Assembly (NCBI RefSeq): GCF_050937815.1 | Contig: NZ_JACDIJ010000005.1 | Span: forward strand, 83,312-147,311 | Length of the DNA stretch: 64,000 bases | Direction of reading: 5' to 3' | From: Treponema_C sp050937815 | GTDB lineage: Bacteria > Spirochaetota > Spirochaetia > Treponematales > Treponemataceae | Shown: positions 19,301 through 26,278 of the stretch, piece after piece | How positions within the stretch are numbered: the first letter of the stretch is position 1 | Layout: every line of letters begins with the position of its first letter | Program-made: the position numbers and the translations under genes | The notes under the pieces: generated by a model | Database searches by the model: none | What the model saw: only the letters and a program-made list of their open reading frames with translations | Told to the model about the DNA's origin: nothing

Positions 19301-22300
19301 CCGGCTCTTTAAATACCGCATTAAAAATCGATTGGCAAAAAAAGGATTTTTCGCTTGAAAACACAAGCGCCCTTTCTTTTGAAATACCCGACACGGGCGG
19401 CGTACGGCGCATACTCGGTATGGACGGTTCAAAACCGAAAAAAATACTTTTAGGCGCCCATGCAGACGCCGGCTTTCCCGAAAGCGTAATACCGGCACTT
19501 AAAAAGCGCCCCGCTATGCCGGGAAGCTATGTGCAGCTTTCCGGAAACGCCGTTCCCCTTTCGGCAACCGCCTTGCGGGAAACCGATATGGAAGGCTATG
19601 CGCTGCGTATGGAATGGAATCTTCCCGCTGCAAATGCGTGGGCTGCGCGTACAATCGACTTTAAAGGGGCGGCCGCGTCCCTCGCCTCGGCACGCGAATT
19701 CAGCATATGGCTTAAGATGGAACCGTCGATACCGCCGACGAATTATGAGGTTTATTTGCAGCTCGGCGCAAGTGAAAATCAGCTTACCGATTCGCAAGTA
19801 CCGCTTCCTACATGGCGCATAACCGAAGACAATGCGGCGGAAGGCGATATAAAAAACCATTTTAATTCCGATGTCGGCGATTGGCAAAAAGTTACCGTTT
19901 ATCTCCGCGACGAAGACCGTATGCAGCTTGCAAAATCGCAAAACGCACGCTTGATTATCCGCAGTACGGCGGCGGGGGCTGTCGGTACTTTGACGGTAGG
20001 AGCGTGCGAAATAAGAAGCGCAGAATTCGGCTTTTCCGTTCCCGAAGGCTGCCTGCTCCGTTCATCGGAACAAAGTTCGCCCGTATCCGCAGCACCCGAA
20101 CCGGCGGAAATGCTCCGCTTTAATCCCCGCGGTGCAAATACCGTACAGTTTTTTAAGTGGGACATTCCCGCCGCGCCGCCACCGGCCGACAAAACGGTCC
20201 GCGCATACCGCTATATCGAAACGGTTCCGCTTGCTTCTTACGACGATATTGTTTTTTTTATATGCACATCCGAAGCCCCTGTAAAAACACGTTTATCGAT
20301 CAGCCTTGAAAGCGAAACGCCTGAGGGTACACAAAGTGCTTTGATTTTACACATTGAAGGGGCCGGGATGACCGAAATCGATACCCAATTCCACGGACTG
20401 TGGAAAAAGGCGGTATTTAATATGCACAGCCGCACTTTGTCCGTAGGCGGCGTATCCTTAAACGCTTCTGATTTTACCGTAGAAACCTGCAATACACAGC
20501 TTGCTCCCAACCGCATAGAATTCGCCTTTTCTTCTTCGGATATAACCGATACGGCATCTGGAGCTTTGTTTATAGATGAAGTATATGTAAGCGGAAAAGA
20601 CGTGCGTTTGAACGCCGAAAACATTTTTGCCTTTAATTGGAGTAAAGAAGGAACGGTATTTTCCGTAAAAAATTTTCCCCTTGCCGCAAACCCCGCATTT
20701 ACGGCAAAAATACGCTCGCATGTGCAAAGCGGTAATTTAACACATAAAAATAAACACGCCGATATCGGAACATATACGGACGGCAGAATACAAGCGGATA
20801 TAGCGGGAATAAAAACGGCATTGGCCGCATCTTTTTCCTTTTCAAACCGCAGTCAAAACAAAGCAAACCATTCGGTATACTATTTGCAAAACGCTTCGTA
20901 CAGCTTAAAAACAACGCCCGTATTTTTTGTAACACGTATAGTGAATGCAAGTTCCGAATATTCGTTTACGCCGACGACTTTTAATGCAAACAAAGCCGAA
21001 AGTCTTTTTTTCGATTTTTCCGAATTGCATGTGCCGCTTTCTTTTTCGTTTAAAGCCGAAGGAAATACGAATGCGCACAGTTTTAAACAATCGCTTTCCA
21101 TGTCCGGAAAATATGCGCTTGAAAAGCAAAAAATTTCATATACCCTGCAAACGGCGGCGCAAGCTGCCCAACAGGGGAAAATGGCGTTTCCGGCACATTC
21201 CGACTTTTTTTCTTCGTGGCTGGACGTATCGAAAGTGCAGTTTTCAGGGGGCAAAAGCGATGCGGATAAACGCACACTGGATTTTTCCCTGAATCAAAGC
21301 TTTGTTTTTTTTGAAAAGCGGTTCGAACCCGAAATCAGCTTAAACGCACACAACGTATATACCGGCTCGGTAAAAACAGAAAATACGGCTTCAGACATTT
21401 TGAGCATAAATCTTCCTTTTACAATCGAAAAACAACGGTTTTCCGTCGAGTGGATAAAAAAATCCTCTTCGGTAACGGAACAGGCACGGGGCGGCTCTTA
21501 TACCGCAGATGTTTTTGAGTACGGGCACACGATGAATAAAAGACAATGGCTTTATACCGCCCTTCCCGTTTATGACTTTTTCGACACAAAACTGCCTGCC
21601 AAAATGCGGCAAAGCGGCGTGCCCGTATCGGGGTACGAAAGTTTATGGAATCTTACATGGAAGCGCCCTCTTTTTATGTCGCCTTTAGACATTATCGTAC
21701 CGGCACGATGCTCTTTTTCCGCCGCACGGACGATAGGAGCAAGCCCCGCAGATACAAGCGATGTGCTGCAATTTAAAACAAGCTGTTTTTTTTCGGCGTT
21801 TAACTGTTTCGGCAAATTCGGGTCTATACGGCTTTTTGATTGGTACGAACAGGATGAAACCCTCGCTTCGCTCAGCCTTACGTACAAAACCGATAAAAAT
21901 AATGTACGCAACTATCGTATAGGAATTTCGGGCTACGGACAATTTATGCTTTTTTTTACGGAACGCGACAGTGTGCGCTTTTACACCGAATACAGCGCCG
22001 ACACTTCAGGGGGATGGCACACGCGCTTTGAAACGCTTTGGAATCGGCAGGGAAAAACAAGCATTGTAAAAGACGCTTTTATATTTTTATTGCCGAAATT
22101 CGCCGAACGCATACAAAAGGCGGAAGGAATACGGCGCCAAAGTTCTTTTTCGGCCGCATTCGGTTCAAAAAATGCACGGTTTTCACAAACGTACAATCTT
22201 AATCACAGCATGGAATTTAACTTAAGCGAGCGCATAAAGGCGGCCGTGTATGCGGGTACGGAACTTTCTTTTGCGAATGCTTTATTCAGTATAAAAAACA

Positions 22301-22332
22301 CTGCCGGCATATCCGCAAAAATACAGTTTTAG
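16333..22332 (+). CDS. dinB: DNA polymerase IV fused in frame to giant exported beta-rich protein
   Basis: One uninterrupted 1,999-residue frame. Residues 1-395 are a complete Y-family polymerase: metal ligands Asp10 (HVDLDAFFASVEQ) and Asp106/Glu107 (SVDEAF), helix-hairpin-helix (IWGVGEKTLERL), little finger, and the clamp-binding QSELF motif that normally lies near the C-terminus of Pol IV. Without a stop the frame runs through KPKH into a hydrophobic stretch (MLAVFCMLTALFFSG, Met409) that looks like a signal sequence with a LAAQ cleavage site, then about 1,570 residues of beta-rich sequence ending in KIQF, the terminal Phe expected of an outer-membrane barrel. Pol IV acts in the cytoplasm and the rest should be exported, so either an internal start at 17557 makes a separate protein or the fusion is real. 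The start ATG overlaps the upstream stop (ATGA). Confidence 0.85.
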   Translation: MSASNFFHVDLDAFFASVEQLDNPEYRGKPVIVGSLPTDRRGVVSTCSYEARQYGVHSAMPIGKAFQLCPSGIFLRGRMKRYHEKSREVMTVLNEFSPEVRQMSVDEAFMDMGGTERLFGTAEEAAKKLKQAVRERTGLTLSIGAASNKYVAKIASGMSKPDGLYIVENGKEEDFMLSLPLKKIWGVGEKTLERLTKAGFRTSRDVHKASLNLLQSLFGTCTGSFLYHAVRGCEVETFENQTKSRSISSEHTFSFDLTDLYTIDTALLELAWEVMYRLLTEGWISKTLHIKIRYEDFTTVSIQETSDRIFSSADDLYNRAKLLFRKKYENGRGIRLLGLGAQNLEDGATPVQSELFDFGEKKKAAVEKAVIRIQKKNPGICVEKARLLHAKEELQPNKTPAQNIKPKHMLAVFCMLTALFFSGKSSLAAQKQNTENPEAQQEALSVPFLPQMPVAVFSLTPDSPDVEFYAQGSWEAKLHMQHTIGTYAEDGKKTTPVFSFAPPVFIQKTDITLWFFLQKKWYFEAAVTDAYEKSTVAAGYYGDGFLRHVRIGNRGIVFPQIYGISTAGRSAGGAADQAPGVSARWQSDVWQADALLRYDMLDNFEKTWAGTDEIGEKKIGLHEWQQGLRFVLPPGTSKHIASIYVQSDTGTYEDNQKYTYRQLSPSDYLILNTSDTVILAKPAAGRILAEFYIEKNEIVNTLGSFAAPHASGGSFLHDIQAWFGSAQNPKDYSYPLASGATEPDNFFTEIGTKSGGQKKDALILQYPPFFSPFADASLYVLNSDVRNTDIRVLSQSGIEQENYGAVIADYNSYGGGFEGSDFFKEQRRYARLFNRSAQNMQPNILKAAQRYPAAPEHPFLYLSPQSPEAQNADKKPGFISVQTVSVSGFLDIGTAAVPGSVVMYRNGIKETGFRYDNKTGLVHPLNPPLPFDKIRITWQEHKEGAQTGRLSAAAGIRRQFGPDLSLDASASFLWPLTQNNTFSTGTAALPGSLNTALKIDWQKKDFSLENTSALSFEIPDTGGVRRILGMDGSKPKKILLGAHADAGFPESVIPALKKRPAMPGSYVQLSGNAVPLSATALRETDMEGYALRMEWNLPAANAWAARTIDFKGAAASLASAREFSIWLKMEPSIPPTNYEVYLQLGASENQLTDSQVPLPTWRITEDNAAEGDIKNHFNSDVGDWQKVTVYLRDEDRMQLAKSQNARLIIRSTAAGAVGTLTVGACEIRSAEFGFSVPEGCLLRSSEQSSPVSAAPEPAEMLRFNPRGANTVQFFKWDIPAAPPPADKTVRAYRYIETVPLASYDDIVFFICTSEAPVKTRLSISLESETPEGTQSALILHIEGAGMTEIDTQFHGLWKKAVFNMHSRTLSVGGVSLNASDFTVETCNTQLAPNRIEFAFSSSDITDTASGALFIDEVYVSGKDVRLNAENIFAFNWSKEGTVFSVKNFPLAANPAFTAKIRSHVQSGNLTHKNKHADIGTYTDGRIQADIAGIKTALAASFSFSNRSQNKANHSVYYLQNASYSLKTTPVFFVTRIVNASSEYSFTPTTFNANKAESLFFDFSELHVPLSFSFKAEGNTNAHSFKQSLSMSGKYALEKQKISYTLQTAAQAAQQGKMAFPAHSDFFSSWLDVSKVQFSGGKSDADKRTLDFSLNQSFVFFEKRFEPEISLNAHNVYTGSVKTENTASDILSINLPFTIEKQRFSVEWIKKSSSVTEQARGGSYTADVFEYGHTMNKRQWLYTALPVYDFFDTKLPAKMRQSGVPVSGYESLWNLTWKRPLFMSPLDIIVPARCSFSAARTIGASPADTSDVLQFKTSCFFSAFNCFGKFGSIRLFDWYEQDETLASLSLTYKTDKNNVRNYRIGISGYGQFMLFFTERDSVRFYTEYSADTSGGWHTRFETLWNRQGKTSIVKDAFIFLLPKFAERIQKAEGIRRQSSFSAAFGSKNARFSQTYNLNHSMEFNLSERIKAAVYAGTELSFANALFSIKNTAGISAKIQF
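17557..22332 (+). CDS. Candidate independently translated exported barrel protein within the fusion
   Basis: The ATG at 17557 is in frame with dinB and begins a 1,591-residue product whose first 22 residues look like a signal peptide ending SLAAQ. No convincing Shine-Dalgarno precedes it, and the basic residues expected at the start of a signal peptide (Lys-Pro-Lys-His) lie before this Met, inside the polymerase tail. The body contains repeated beta segments, a possible jelly-roll region around 20,150-20,600, and a C-terminal part (about 20,600-22,330) of alternating aromatic/polar strands ending in Phe, which suggests outer-membrane insertion. I do not recognise the family; very large treponemal surface proteins or SprA-like barrels are possibilities to test. 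Confidence 0.4.
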   Translation: MLAVFCMLTALFFSGKSSLAAQKQNTENPEAQQEALSVPFLPQMPVAVFSLTPDSPDVEFYAQGSWEAKLHMQHTIGTYAEDGKKTTPVFSFAPPVFIQKTDITLWFFLQKKWYFEAAVTDAYEKSTVAAGYYGDGFLRHVRIGNRGIVFPQIYGISTAGRSAGGAADQAPGVSARWQSDVWQADALLRYDMLDNFEKTWAGTDEIGEKKIGLHEWQQGLRFVLPPGTSKHIASIYVQSDTGTYEDNQKYTYRQLSPSDYLILNTSDTVILAKPAAGRILAEFYIEKNEIVNTLGSFAAPHASGGSFLHDIQAWFGSAQNPKDYSYPLASGATEPDNFFTEIGTKSGGQKKDALILQYPPFFSPFADASLYVLNSDVRNTDIRVLSQSGIEQENYGAVIADYNSYGGGFEGSDFFKEQRRYARLFNRSAQNMQPNILKAAQRYPAAPEHPFLYLSPQSPEAQNADKKPGFISVQTVSVSGFLDIGTAAVPGSVVMYRNGIKETGFRYDNKTGLVHPLNPPLPFDKIRITWQEHKEGAQTGRLSAAAGIRRQFGPDLSLDASASFLWPLTQNNTFSTGTAALPGSLNTALKIDWQKKDFSLENTSALSFEIPDTGGVRRILGMDGSKPKKILLGAHADAGFPESVIPALKKRPAMPGSYVQLSGNAVPLSATALRETDMEGYALRMEWNLPAANAWAARTIDFKGAAASLASAREFSIWLKMEPSIPPTNYEVYLQLGASENQLTDSQVPLPTWRITEDNAAEGDIKNHFNSDVGDWQKVTVYLRDEDRMQLAKSQNARLIIRSTAAGAVGTLTVGACEIRSAEFGFSVPEGCLLRSSEQSSPVSAAPEPAEMLRFNPRGANTVQFFKWDIPAAPPPADKTVRAYRYIETVPLASYDDIVFFICTSEAPVKTRLSISLESETPEGTQSALILHIEGAGMTEIDTQFHGLWKKAVFNMHSRTLSVGGVSLNASDFTVETCNTQLAPNRIEFAFSSSDITDTASGALFIDEVYVSGKDVRLNAENIFAFNWSKEGTVFSVKNFPLAANPAFTAKIRSHVQSGNLTHKNKHADIGTYTDGRIQADIAGIKTALAASFSFSNRSQNKANHSVYYLQNASYSLKTTPVFFVTRIVNASSEYSFTPTTFNANKAESLFFDFSELHVPLSFSFKAEGNTNAHSFKQSLSMSGKYALEKQKISYTLQTAAQAAQQGKMAFPAHSDFFSSWLDVSKVQFSGGKSDADKRTLDFSLNQSFVFFEKRFEPEISLNAHNVYTGSVKTENTASDILSINLPFTIEKQRFSVEWIKKSSSVTEQARGGSYTADVFEYGHTMNKRQWLYTALPVYDFFDTKLPAKMRQSGVPVSGYESLWNLTWKRPLFMSPLDIIVPARCSFSAARTIGASPADTSDVLQFKTSCFFSAFNCFGKFGSIRLFDWYEQDETLASLSLTYKTDKNNVRNYRIGISGYGQFMLFFTERDSVRFYTEYSADTSGGWHTRFETLWNRQGKTSIVKDAFIFLLPKFAERIQKAEGIRRQSSFSAAFGSKNARFSQTYNLNHSMEFNLSERIKAAVYAGTELSFANALFSIKNTAGISAKIQF

Positions 22333-22402
22333 ATTTGTGCCGGCGCAGTACAATACTTTTTCCGGAGGAGCGCAAGCTTTTATTTTAACAGCGCAAAATG
22401 TT

Positions 22403-24430
22403 TTATTCCAGCGGAGCAAAATATCCGGTTTCATCACGGCCGGAACGGTTTAATACATAGGTTTCCACTTCTACAGGTAAAAAGGCGCGGCCGAAATTGG
22501 TCGGTAAACTCGACACATACGAAAACCTGTATACGGGACAGGGAATATCGATGATGTCCCGTACAACGGAAGAAATACCGGCCGTTCTGAATATATAATA
22601 GTGCCCGCCGGGAGTATTTTTTACTAAGAACTCTATTTCTTCGGCAATGTTTTGCCTGTCAAGCGAAAGGCTTAAAAAAGCAATGCCGTTATTGTTTAGA
22701 TATGAGCTTACATCGGTTAAACCGTATTTGCCGAAAGATTGAAAGCGCGGTCCTCCTGCGGTTATATACACAACGGCGCGTTTCGGTTCGGCATTGATTA
22801 AATCGTTTGCGGCAAGACGTACCGCCAAATCAACGGCGACGGTCGGCGATACGGCGGCTTTGAGGTTTGCCGACGAGAATTTTTCCATAAGTGCCGGATT
22901 TCCCTCGTATTCGGGAACGGGCACTTTGCCTGCAGAAACAATGCGTAAGGTTCCCCTTCCTTTCATAGCGGCGGCAATTTCGCGGACAGCCGTATCGATT
23001 TCCTGACGATATTGAGCCGAATCGTAGCTGCGGTCGATAATAAGACTTATGTCGCATACATCGTTGTAATCGGCGCCGCCTATAAGCTTTTGTTCGGCGG
23101 CAGGCCGTTTTTCTTCGGTTATAAGAAAATTGACGTCTTTTAATCCTATAATCGGTTTTCGGCTGCGGTTTTCGACGCGCACGTCAAGGCTGACGCGCGG
23201 AAAATCGTCGGCATATACCCGCTCGACTTGTACAAAAAGACCGCCTACCAATTCATGCATGCGCGAAAGCACAATAACTTCGTTGTTTTTAAAATCGGCG
23301 GCGACGATATTACCGTTCGAATCGACATCCGCACAAGTAAGCTTCACCGGAGCGTTTCCGGTACGGGCAATTTCATAGGCGGCACCGCTGTGCCGATCTA
23401 TGGCCAATATCTTATTCGTATCCGCAGCCATTAAAAAAGAACCGTGAACGCGCAGGGTTTCAGGATGCCTGAGGGTTTTATGTTCGGTCAATGTATCCAA
23501 ATAATTGCCGGCGGTATCGTATACGGTAACGGCTCCCGTACCGGCATCGGCTATATAAACCCTGTCATCGGCGACCGCAATCCCGGCAGGAGATATAAAT
23601 GTACCGAAAAAAAACAAAGCTTCGCCTTCCGAGTCGAAAACCGTTACCCGTCCGTTTCCGTAATCGCTTACATACACGTTGCCCGAAGCGTCTTGCGCCA
23701 AAAATTGGGGGCCCACAAGCTGTCCTGCCCCCCTACCCTTCGAACCGAAATATTTTATAAACCGTCCGCGCGGATCCAATTGGCATATGCGGTCGCCGGC
23801 ATATTCTGAAACAAGCAAATTGCCGTTTGCTTGGCGCAAAATATCCATGGGCCGATCAAAACCGCTTAAGGGACCCCGTATGCGGTTTATTATCAAACCG
23901 TTTACATCCAACTGTAAGATTTCATTTGAACCGTATGCGATAAGCAAAATCGATCCGTCTTTTTGCGGCAAAAGCGACAAGGGCTGGCTAAAATGCACCC
24001 CCGACGCGGTTTTGCCCGGAAAAATTCCCGATTCGGTAAAACGCAGCGACATATCGGAAGTATCCGCCGGAACTCGCCGATTTTGCACGATATCGATTTT
24101 ATTTTCAAGCAAAAGTCCGCCGTATCCGGCTTGTGAGGCAAGTTTCCATTGCTGCAATGCCGCTCCTTCTATGCCTGAGCGGTAATAAGCTTTTCCGAGC
24201 CAATCGAGAATAAGATTTTCCGAAGGAAGATAGGATAAGGCTTTTTCAAATTGAATAACCGCATCATTAAACGCACCGCGGTACCAAGCTTGTACTCCGC
24301 GCCGAAATTCCTGTTCGGCCGAACCGCGTTCAACGGGTGTCGCTTCTTTTGCCGTTTGTGAAAAAAGAAAGATTTGAGCGCATAAAAAAACAAAAACGAT
24401 GTTATAAATCATACAAAGCTTTTTTTTCAT
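22403..24430 (-). CDS. Exported TPR / NHL-repeat / vWA-like protein
   Basis: The 675-residue product has a signal peptide (about 1-25), one or two TPR motifs (about 36-100), a six-bladed NHL-type beta-propeller region (about 140-400; repeated G-x-x-x-x-P-x-x-I/L and V-x-D-x-x-N-x-R/x-V patterns such as NVYVSDYGNGRVTVFD), and a C-terminal von Willebrand A-like domain (about 450-660, including DISLIIDRSYDS, which resembles a MIDAS but lacks its canonical DxSxS order). It is probably a periplasmic scaffold. GGGAG lies 7 nt before the ATG. It sits 22 bp after a TPR protein on the same strand and is likely its operon partner. Confidence 0.75.
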   Translation of the reverse strand: MKKKLCMIYNIVFVFLCAQIFLFSQTAKEATPVERGSAEQEFRRGVQAWYRGAFNDAVIQFEKALSYLPSENLILDWLGKAYYRSGIEGAALQQWKLASQAGYGGLLLENKIDIVQNRRVPADTSDMSLRFTESGIFPGKTASGVHFSQPLSLLPQKDGSILLIAYGSNEILQLDVNGLIINRIRGPLSGFDRPMDILRQANGNLLVSEYAGDRICQLDPRGRFIKYFGSKGRGAGQLVGPQFLAQDASGNVYVSDYGNGRVTVFDSEGEALFFFGTFISPAGIAVADDRVYIADAGTGAVTVYDTAGNYLDTLTEHKTLRHPETLRVHGSFLMAADTNKILAIDRHSGAAYEIARTGNAPVKLTCADVDSNGNIVAADFKNNEVIVLSRMHELVGGLFVQVERVYADDFPRVSLDVRVENRSRKPIIGLKDVNFLITEEKRPAAEQKLIGGADYNDVCDISLIIDRSYDSAQYRQEIDTAVREIAAAMKGRGTLRIVSAGKVPVPEYEGNPALMEKFSSANLKAAVSPTVAVDLAVRLAANDLINAEPKRAVVYITAGGPRFQSFGKYGLTDVSSYLNNNGIAFLSLSLDRQNIAEEIEFLVKNTPGGHYYIFRTAGISSVVRDIIDIPCPVYRFSYVSSLPTNFGRAFLPVEVETYVLNRSGRDETGYFAPLE

Positions 24431-24452
24431 TCAAATCTCCCGCAAAAAAAGG

Positions 24453-25157
24453 TTACAAATCGGCTTCGGCAGACGCATTAAACACCGCATTATAGTGTTC
24501 TTCTATTTCCGAATTTTCCCGCCCGCATTCTTTGGCTTTTTTTATGTAATTTTGCGCTTCGGCTAAAAGACCCAGTTTATAATACACCCAGCCCAAAGAA
24601 TCCAAAAAAGCGGCGGACTCCGGATACATATCCAAGGCTCGTTTACAAAGGGATAAAGCTCTGGTAAGATCTTTTCCCAAACAGGCAAGCACGTAGCCCA
24701 AGCCGTTTAAGGCTGTAGGACTGTTGGGGTTTAATTCAAGCGCTTTTTCGTAATGCTCGATTGTTTTAGAGGATTTTTTCTTTTCCCATTCAACATAGGC
24801 AAGGGCGGAATACACTTCGGCAGTTTTATAACCGCCGTCTATAAGCTGCTGCAATTCAAAATCGGCCAAACGGGTTCTGCCGGTAAGGCTGTATATAACC
24901 GCAAGCGCAAAGCGGCACTGATTTACCCGTTCGGCAATCGTTCCGCCGGTAACCACTTGTTCAAGATATAAAATCGCTTCGTCATAACGCTCAAGCCGAG
25001 CATAGGATAAACCGATATAGTATGCCAAATCGAAACCGTCGGCACCTTCGTCGGCCGTATGTATATCGGGTGCGGGTAAAGATAAAAAAAGAGTTAACGC
25101 ATCGGTGTATTTACCCGAACGGTACAATGCAATACCGTCTTGTATAGTTTCTGCCAT
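24453..25157 (-). CDS. TPR-repeat cytoplasmic protein
   Basis: The 234-residue product has no signal peptide and consists of about five to six tetratricopeptide repeats; the clearest are at 105-205 (YSALAYVEWEKKKSSKTIEHYEKALELNP and following). It probably mediates protein-protein contacts. A strong GGGAGGG lies 4 nt before the ATG. It precedes the NHL/vWA protein by 22 bp on the same strand, suggesting they work together, although one appears cytoplasmic and the other exported. Confidence 0.75.
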   Translation of the reverse strand: MAETIQDGIALYRSGKYTDALTLFLSLPAPDIHTADEGADGFDLAYYIGLSYARLERYDEAILYLEQVVTGGTIAERVNQCRFALAVIYSLTGRTRLADFELQQLIDGGYKTAEVYSALAYVEWEKKKSSKTIEHYEKALELNPNSPTALNGLGYVLACLGKDLTRALSLCKRALDMYPESAAFLDSLGWVYYKLGLLAEAQNYIKKAKECGRENSEIEEHYNAVFNASAEADL

Positions 25158-25274
25158 AACCCTCCCTGCATAAAACCGTTGAATGCTACCGTTTATAGTA
25201 TATCATAAAAAACATCGGCGGTAAATACATACATCTTAAAAAACGTTTCCCCAAACGTTGAAATCTGCGGATAA

Positions 25275-25463
25275 ACGGGTTACACTGTTAGTGATGACGG
25301 ACAAACGCACCGGCTTGCAAAAACGGGCATTACCGTTACGGTAAACGGTCAGGCATGGACGGTAGATGCAGATAATATCGGCGTAAAAAATTCTGTAAAC
25401 TATAACGACAGCGAAAGTATATTTTCGTGCGTGTGGGTTACATCTCCGGAGTTTGAGCTGTAA
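25275..25463 (+). pseudogene. C-terminal remnant of a beta-rich surface protein
   Basis: A 62-codon stretch opens right after an in-frame stop and ends in TAA. It reads like the C-terminal end of an exported beta-rich protein (G-I-T-V-T-V-N-G-Q-A-W-T-V-D and a final WVTSPEFEL). No start codon or ribosome site precedes it. It lies in an accessory region with other remnants, so I read it as a decayed gene end. The parent family is not recognised. Confidence 0.4.
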
Positions 25464-25475
25464 AAGCCGTAAAAG

Positions 25476-25501
25476 CGCACATCCGTGGACACGGATGTGC
25501 G
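25476..25501. repeat. Perfect 12-bp inverted repeat
   Basis: CGCACATCCGTG, two bases (GA), then its exact reverse complement. The word ATCCGTG/CACGGAT recurs in the loop or arms of many hairpins elsewhere in the window (for example 26104-26125, 40332-40347, 41375-41392, 41582-41601). Confidence 0.75.
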
Positions 25502-25538
25502 GAAGCACACCTTTGCCTTAATTTACGGCATCTTAAAA

Positions 25539-25679
25539 TTACGGCATCTTAAAAAAGTCTGCAGGAATGTCGAAAGAACCTGCCGCACTGCACGGCTGAG
25601 AAAAGATACGGCTTATAGACACATATCCTTCCCGAATAGCCGCATAGTCGGTATCTGCCGTATGCGGAACCTGCGCTTT
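25539..25679. repeat. Duplicate copy of the surE 3' end (copy 1)
   Basis: These 141 bp match 27280-27420, the last 141 bp of surE including its stop, with only two adjacent mismatches by direct comparison. A 17-bp piece around the stop is additionally tandem-duplicated just before it (from about 25521). The two copies are in direct orientation and flank the transposase-family gene at 26279-27139. Confidence 0.9.
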
Positions 25680-25687
25680 ATATACCA

Positions 25688-25891
25688 AAAGAAGTTATCC
25701 GCAACAGCATAACCTACACGGTAACGGATGCAAAGTATGTCAGTGAGTAGGGAGATAAGCTTCAAAGCGTAACCGTTGCACCTGATAACATCTACCCTTT
25801 TTCCCAAAACGGCGTTATCTTTAATAACGATAAAACCGTGCTGCTCGGTTTTATGCTGCAAGTTTGCGCCCGCGCAAACTTGGTTATATAA
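25688..25891 (+). pseudogene. Fragment of BspA-like leucine-rich-repeat protein
   Basis: The translation carries the signature of BspA-like LRR_5 surface proteins: a YTVTDAKYVSE segment, then LQSVTVAPDN and NGVIFNNDKTVLL, the classic link between repeats. There is an in-frame TAG at 25748-25750, no start, and the frame ends inside the hairpin repeat at 25859-25882. It is a decayed internal fragment. Related intact and broken LRR lipoprotein genes occur at 39459-40124 and 38222-38618. Confidence 0.55.
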
Positions 25892-25915
25892 AGCTTTACC
25901 GAACGTCCTGTTCGG
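25830..25915 (-). repeat. Type A hairpin module (A4)
   Basis: Read on the minus strand: hairpin 1 (CCGAACAGGACGTTCGG, 25899-25915), a linker TAAAGCTTTATATAA, hairpin 2 (10-11 bp arms, 25859-25882), then hairpin 3 (ATAAAACCG ... CGGTTTTAT, 25830-25854). The same order and near-identical linker occur in copies at 40332-40421 and 41582-41673 with different arm sequences. Confidence 0.6.
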
Positions 25916-25980
25916 GATACAAAATAAATTCATAGTTTTTTCCGGAAAAACTCTGTTTTTTTTCATATCAAACCTATAAT

Positions 25981-26125
25981 GTTTAAAGAGAACGGCTGAA
26001 ATAGCGCCGCTCTCTTTAACTCGAGTTTGTTTCAAAACCGCACATCCTGTGCGGTTTTGAATTCCAGTTTTGAGCATAGCTCAAAACTGATTACTAACGG
26101 CTTTCCTGCACATCCGTGTGCAGGA
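25981..26125 (-). repeat. Type B four-hairpin element (B2)
   Basis: On the minus strand the element reads: hairpin 1 at 26104-26125 (arms TCCTGCAC, loop ACGGAT), linker with GTTAGTAAT, hairpin 2 at 26065-26089 (arms AGTTTTGAGC), linker GGAATTC, hairpin 3 at 26031-26061 (14-bp arms, AGGA-type loop), linker ACAAACTCGA, hairpin 4 at 25981-26020 (arms flanking the core GCGGCGCTATTTCAGCCG). Elements at 41375-41515 and 41762-41916 share this plan with different arms that still pair. Confidence 0.75.
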
Positions 26126-26210
26126 TTTGAAACAGGATGTTTTACGTGCGGTATTTTACCGTCCAAAACATCGGGGATAATCGGCTTTAGGTTCACACAT
26201 TTGAAAATGT

Positions 26211-26258
26211 GTTCACTTGTAAAAATGGAGCTATTTCGGTGTGGTTCACTTGTAAAAC
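26211..26258 (+). repeat. Direct repeats upstream of transposase-family gene
   Basis: GTTCACTTGTAAAA occurs at 26211-26224 and 26245-26258, 34 bp apart, flanking GGAGCTATTTCGGTGT, which resembles the hairpin-4 core of the type B elements. Just upstream is an 8-bp palindrome (ACACATTT-GA-AAATGTGT). This could be an operator or an element end; there is no direct evidence for either. Confidence 0.5.
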
Positions 26259-26278
26259 AGTATAGGTGGAGGTGAAGT

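Noticed and set aside
22333..22402. Bidirectional terminator between the Pol IV fusion and the NHL gene
   Set aside because: Only short imperfect stems; too weak to call.
25613..26077. Open frames across hairpin repeats that give similar peptides (for example N-R-T-x-C-A-V-L)
   Set aside because: Similarity follows from the shared repeat DNA; arms vary in ways that preserve pairing, not protein sequence.
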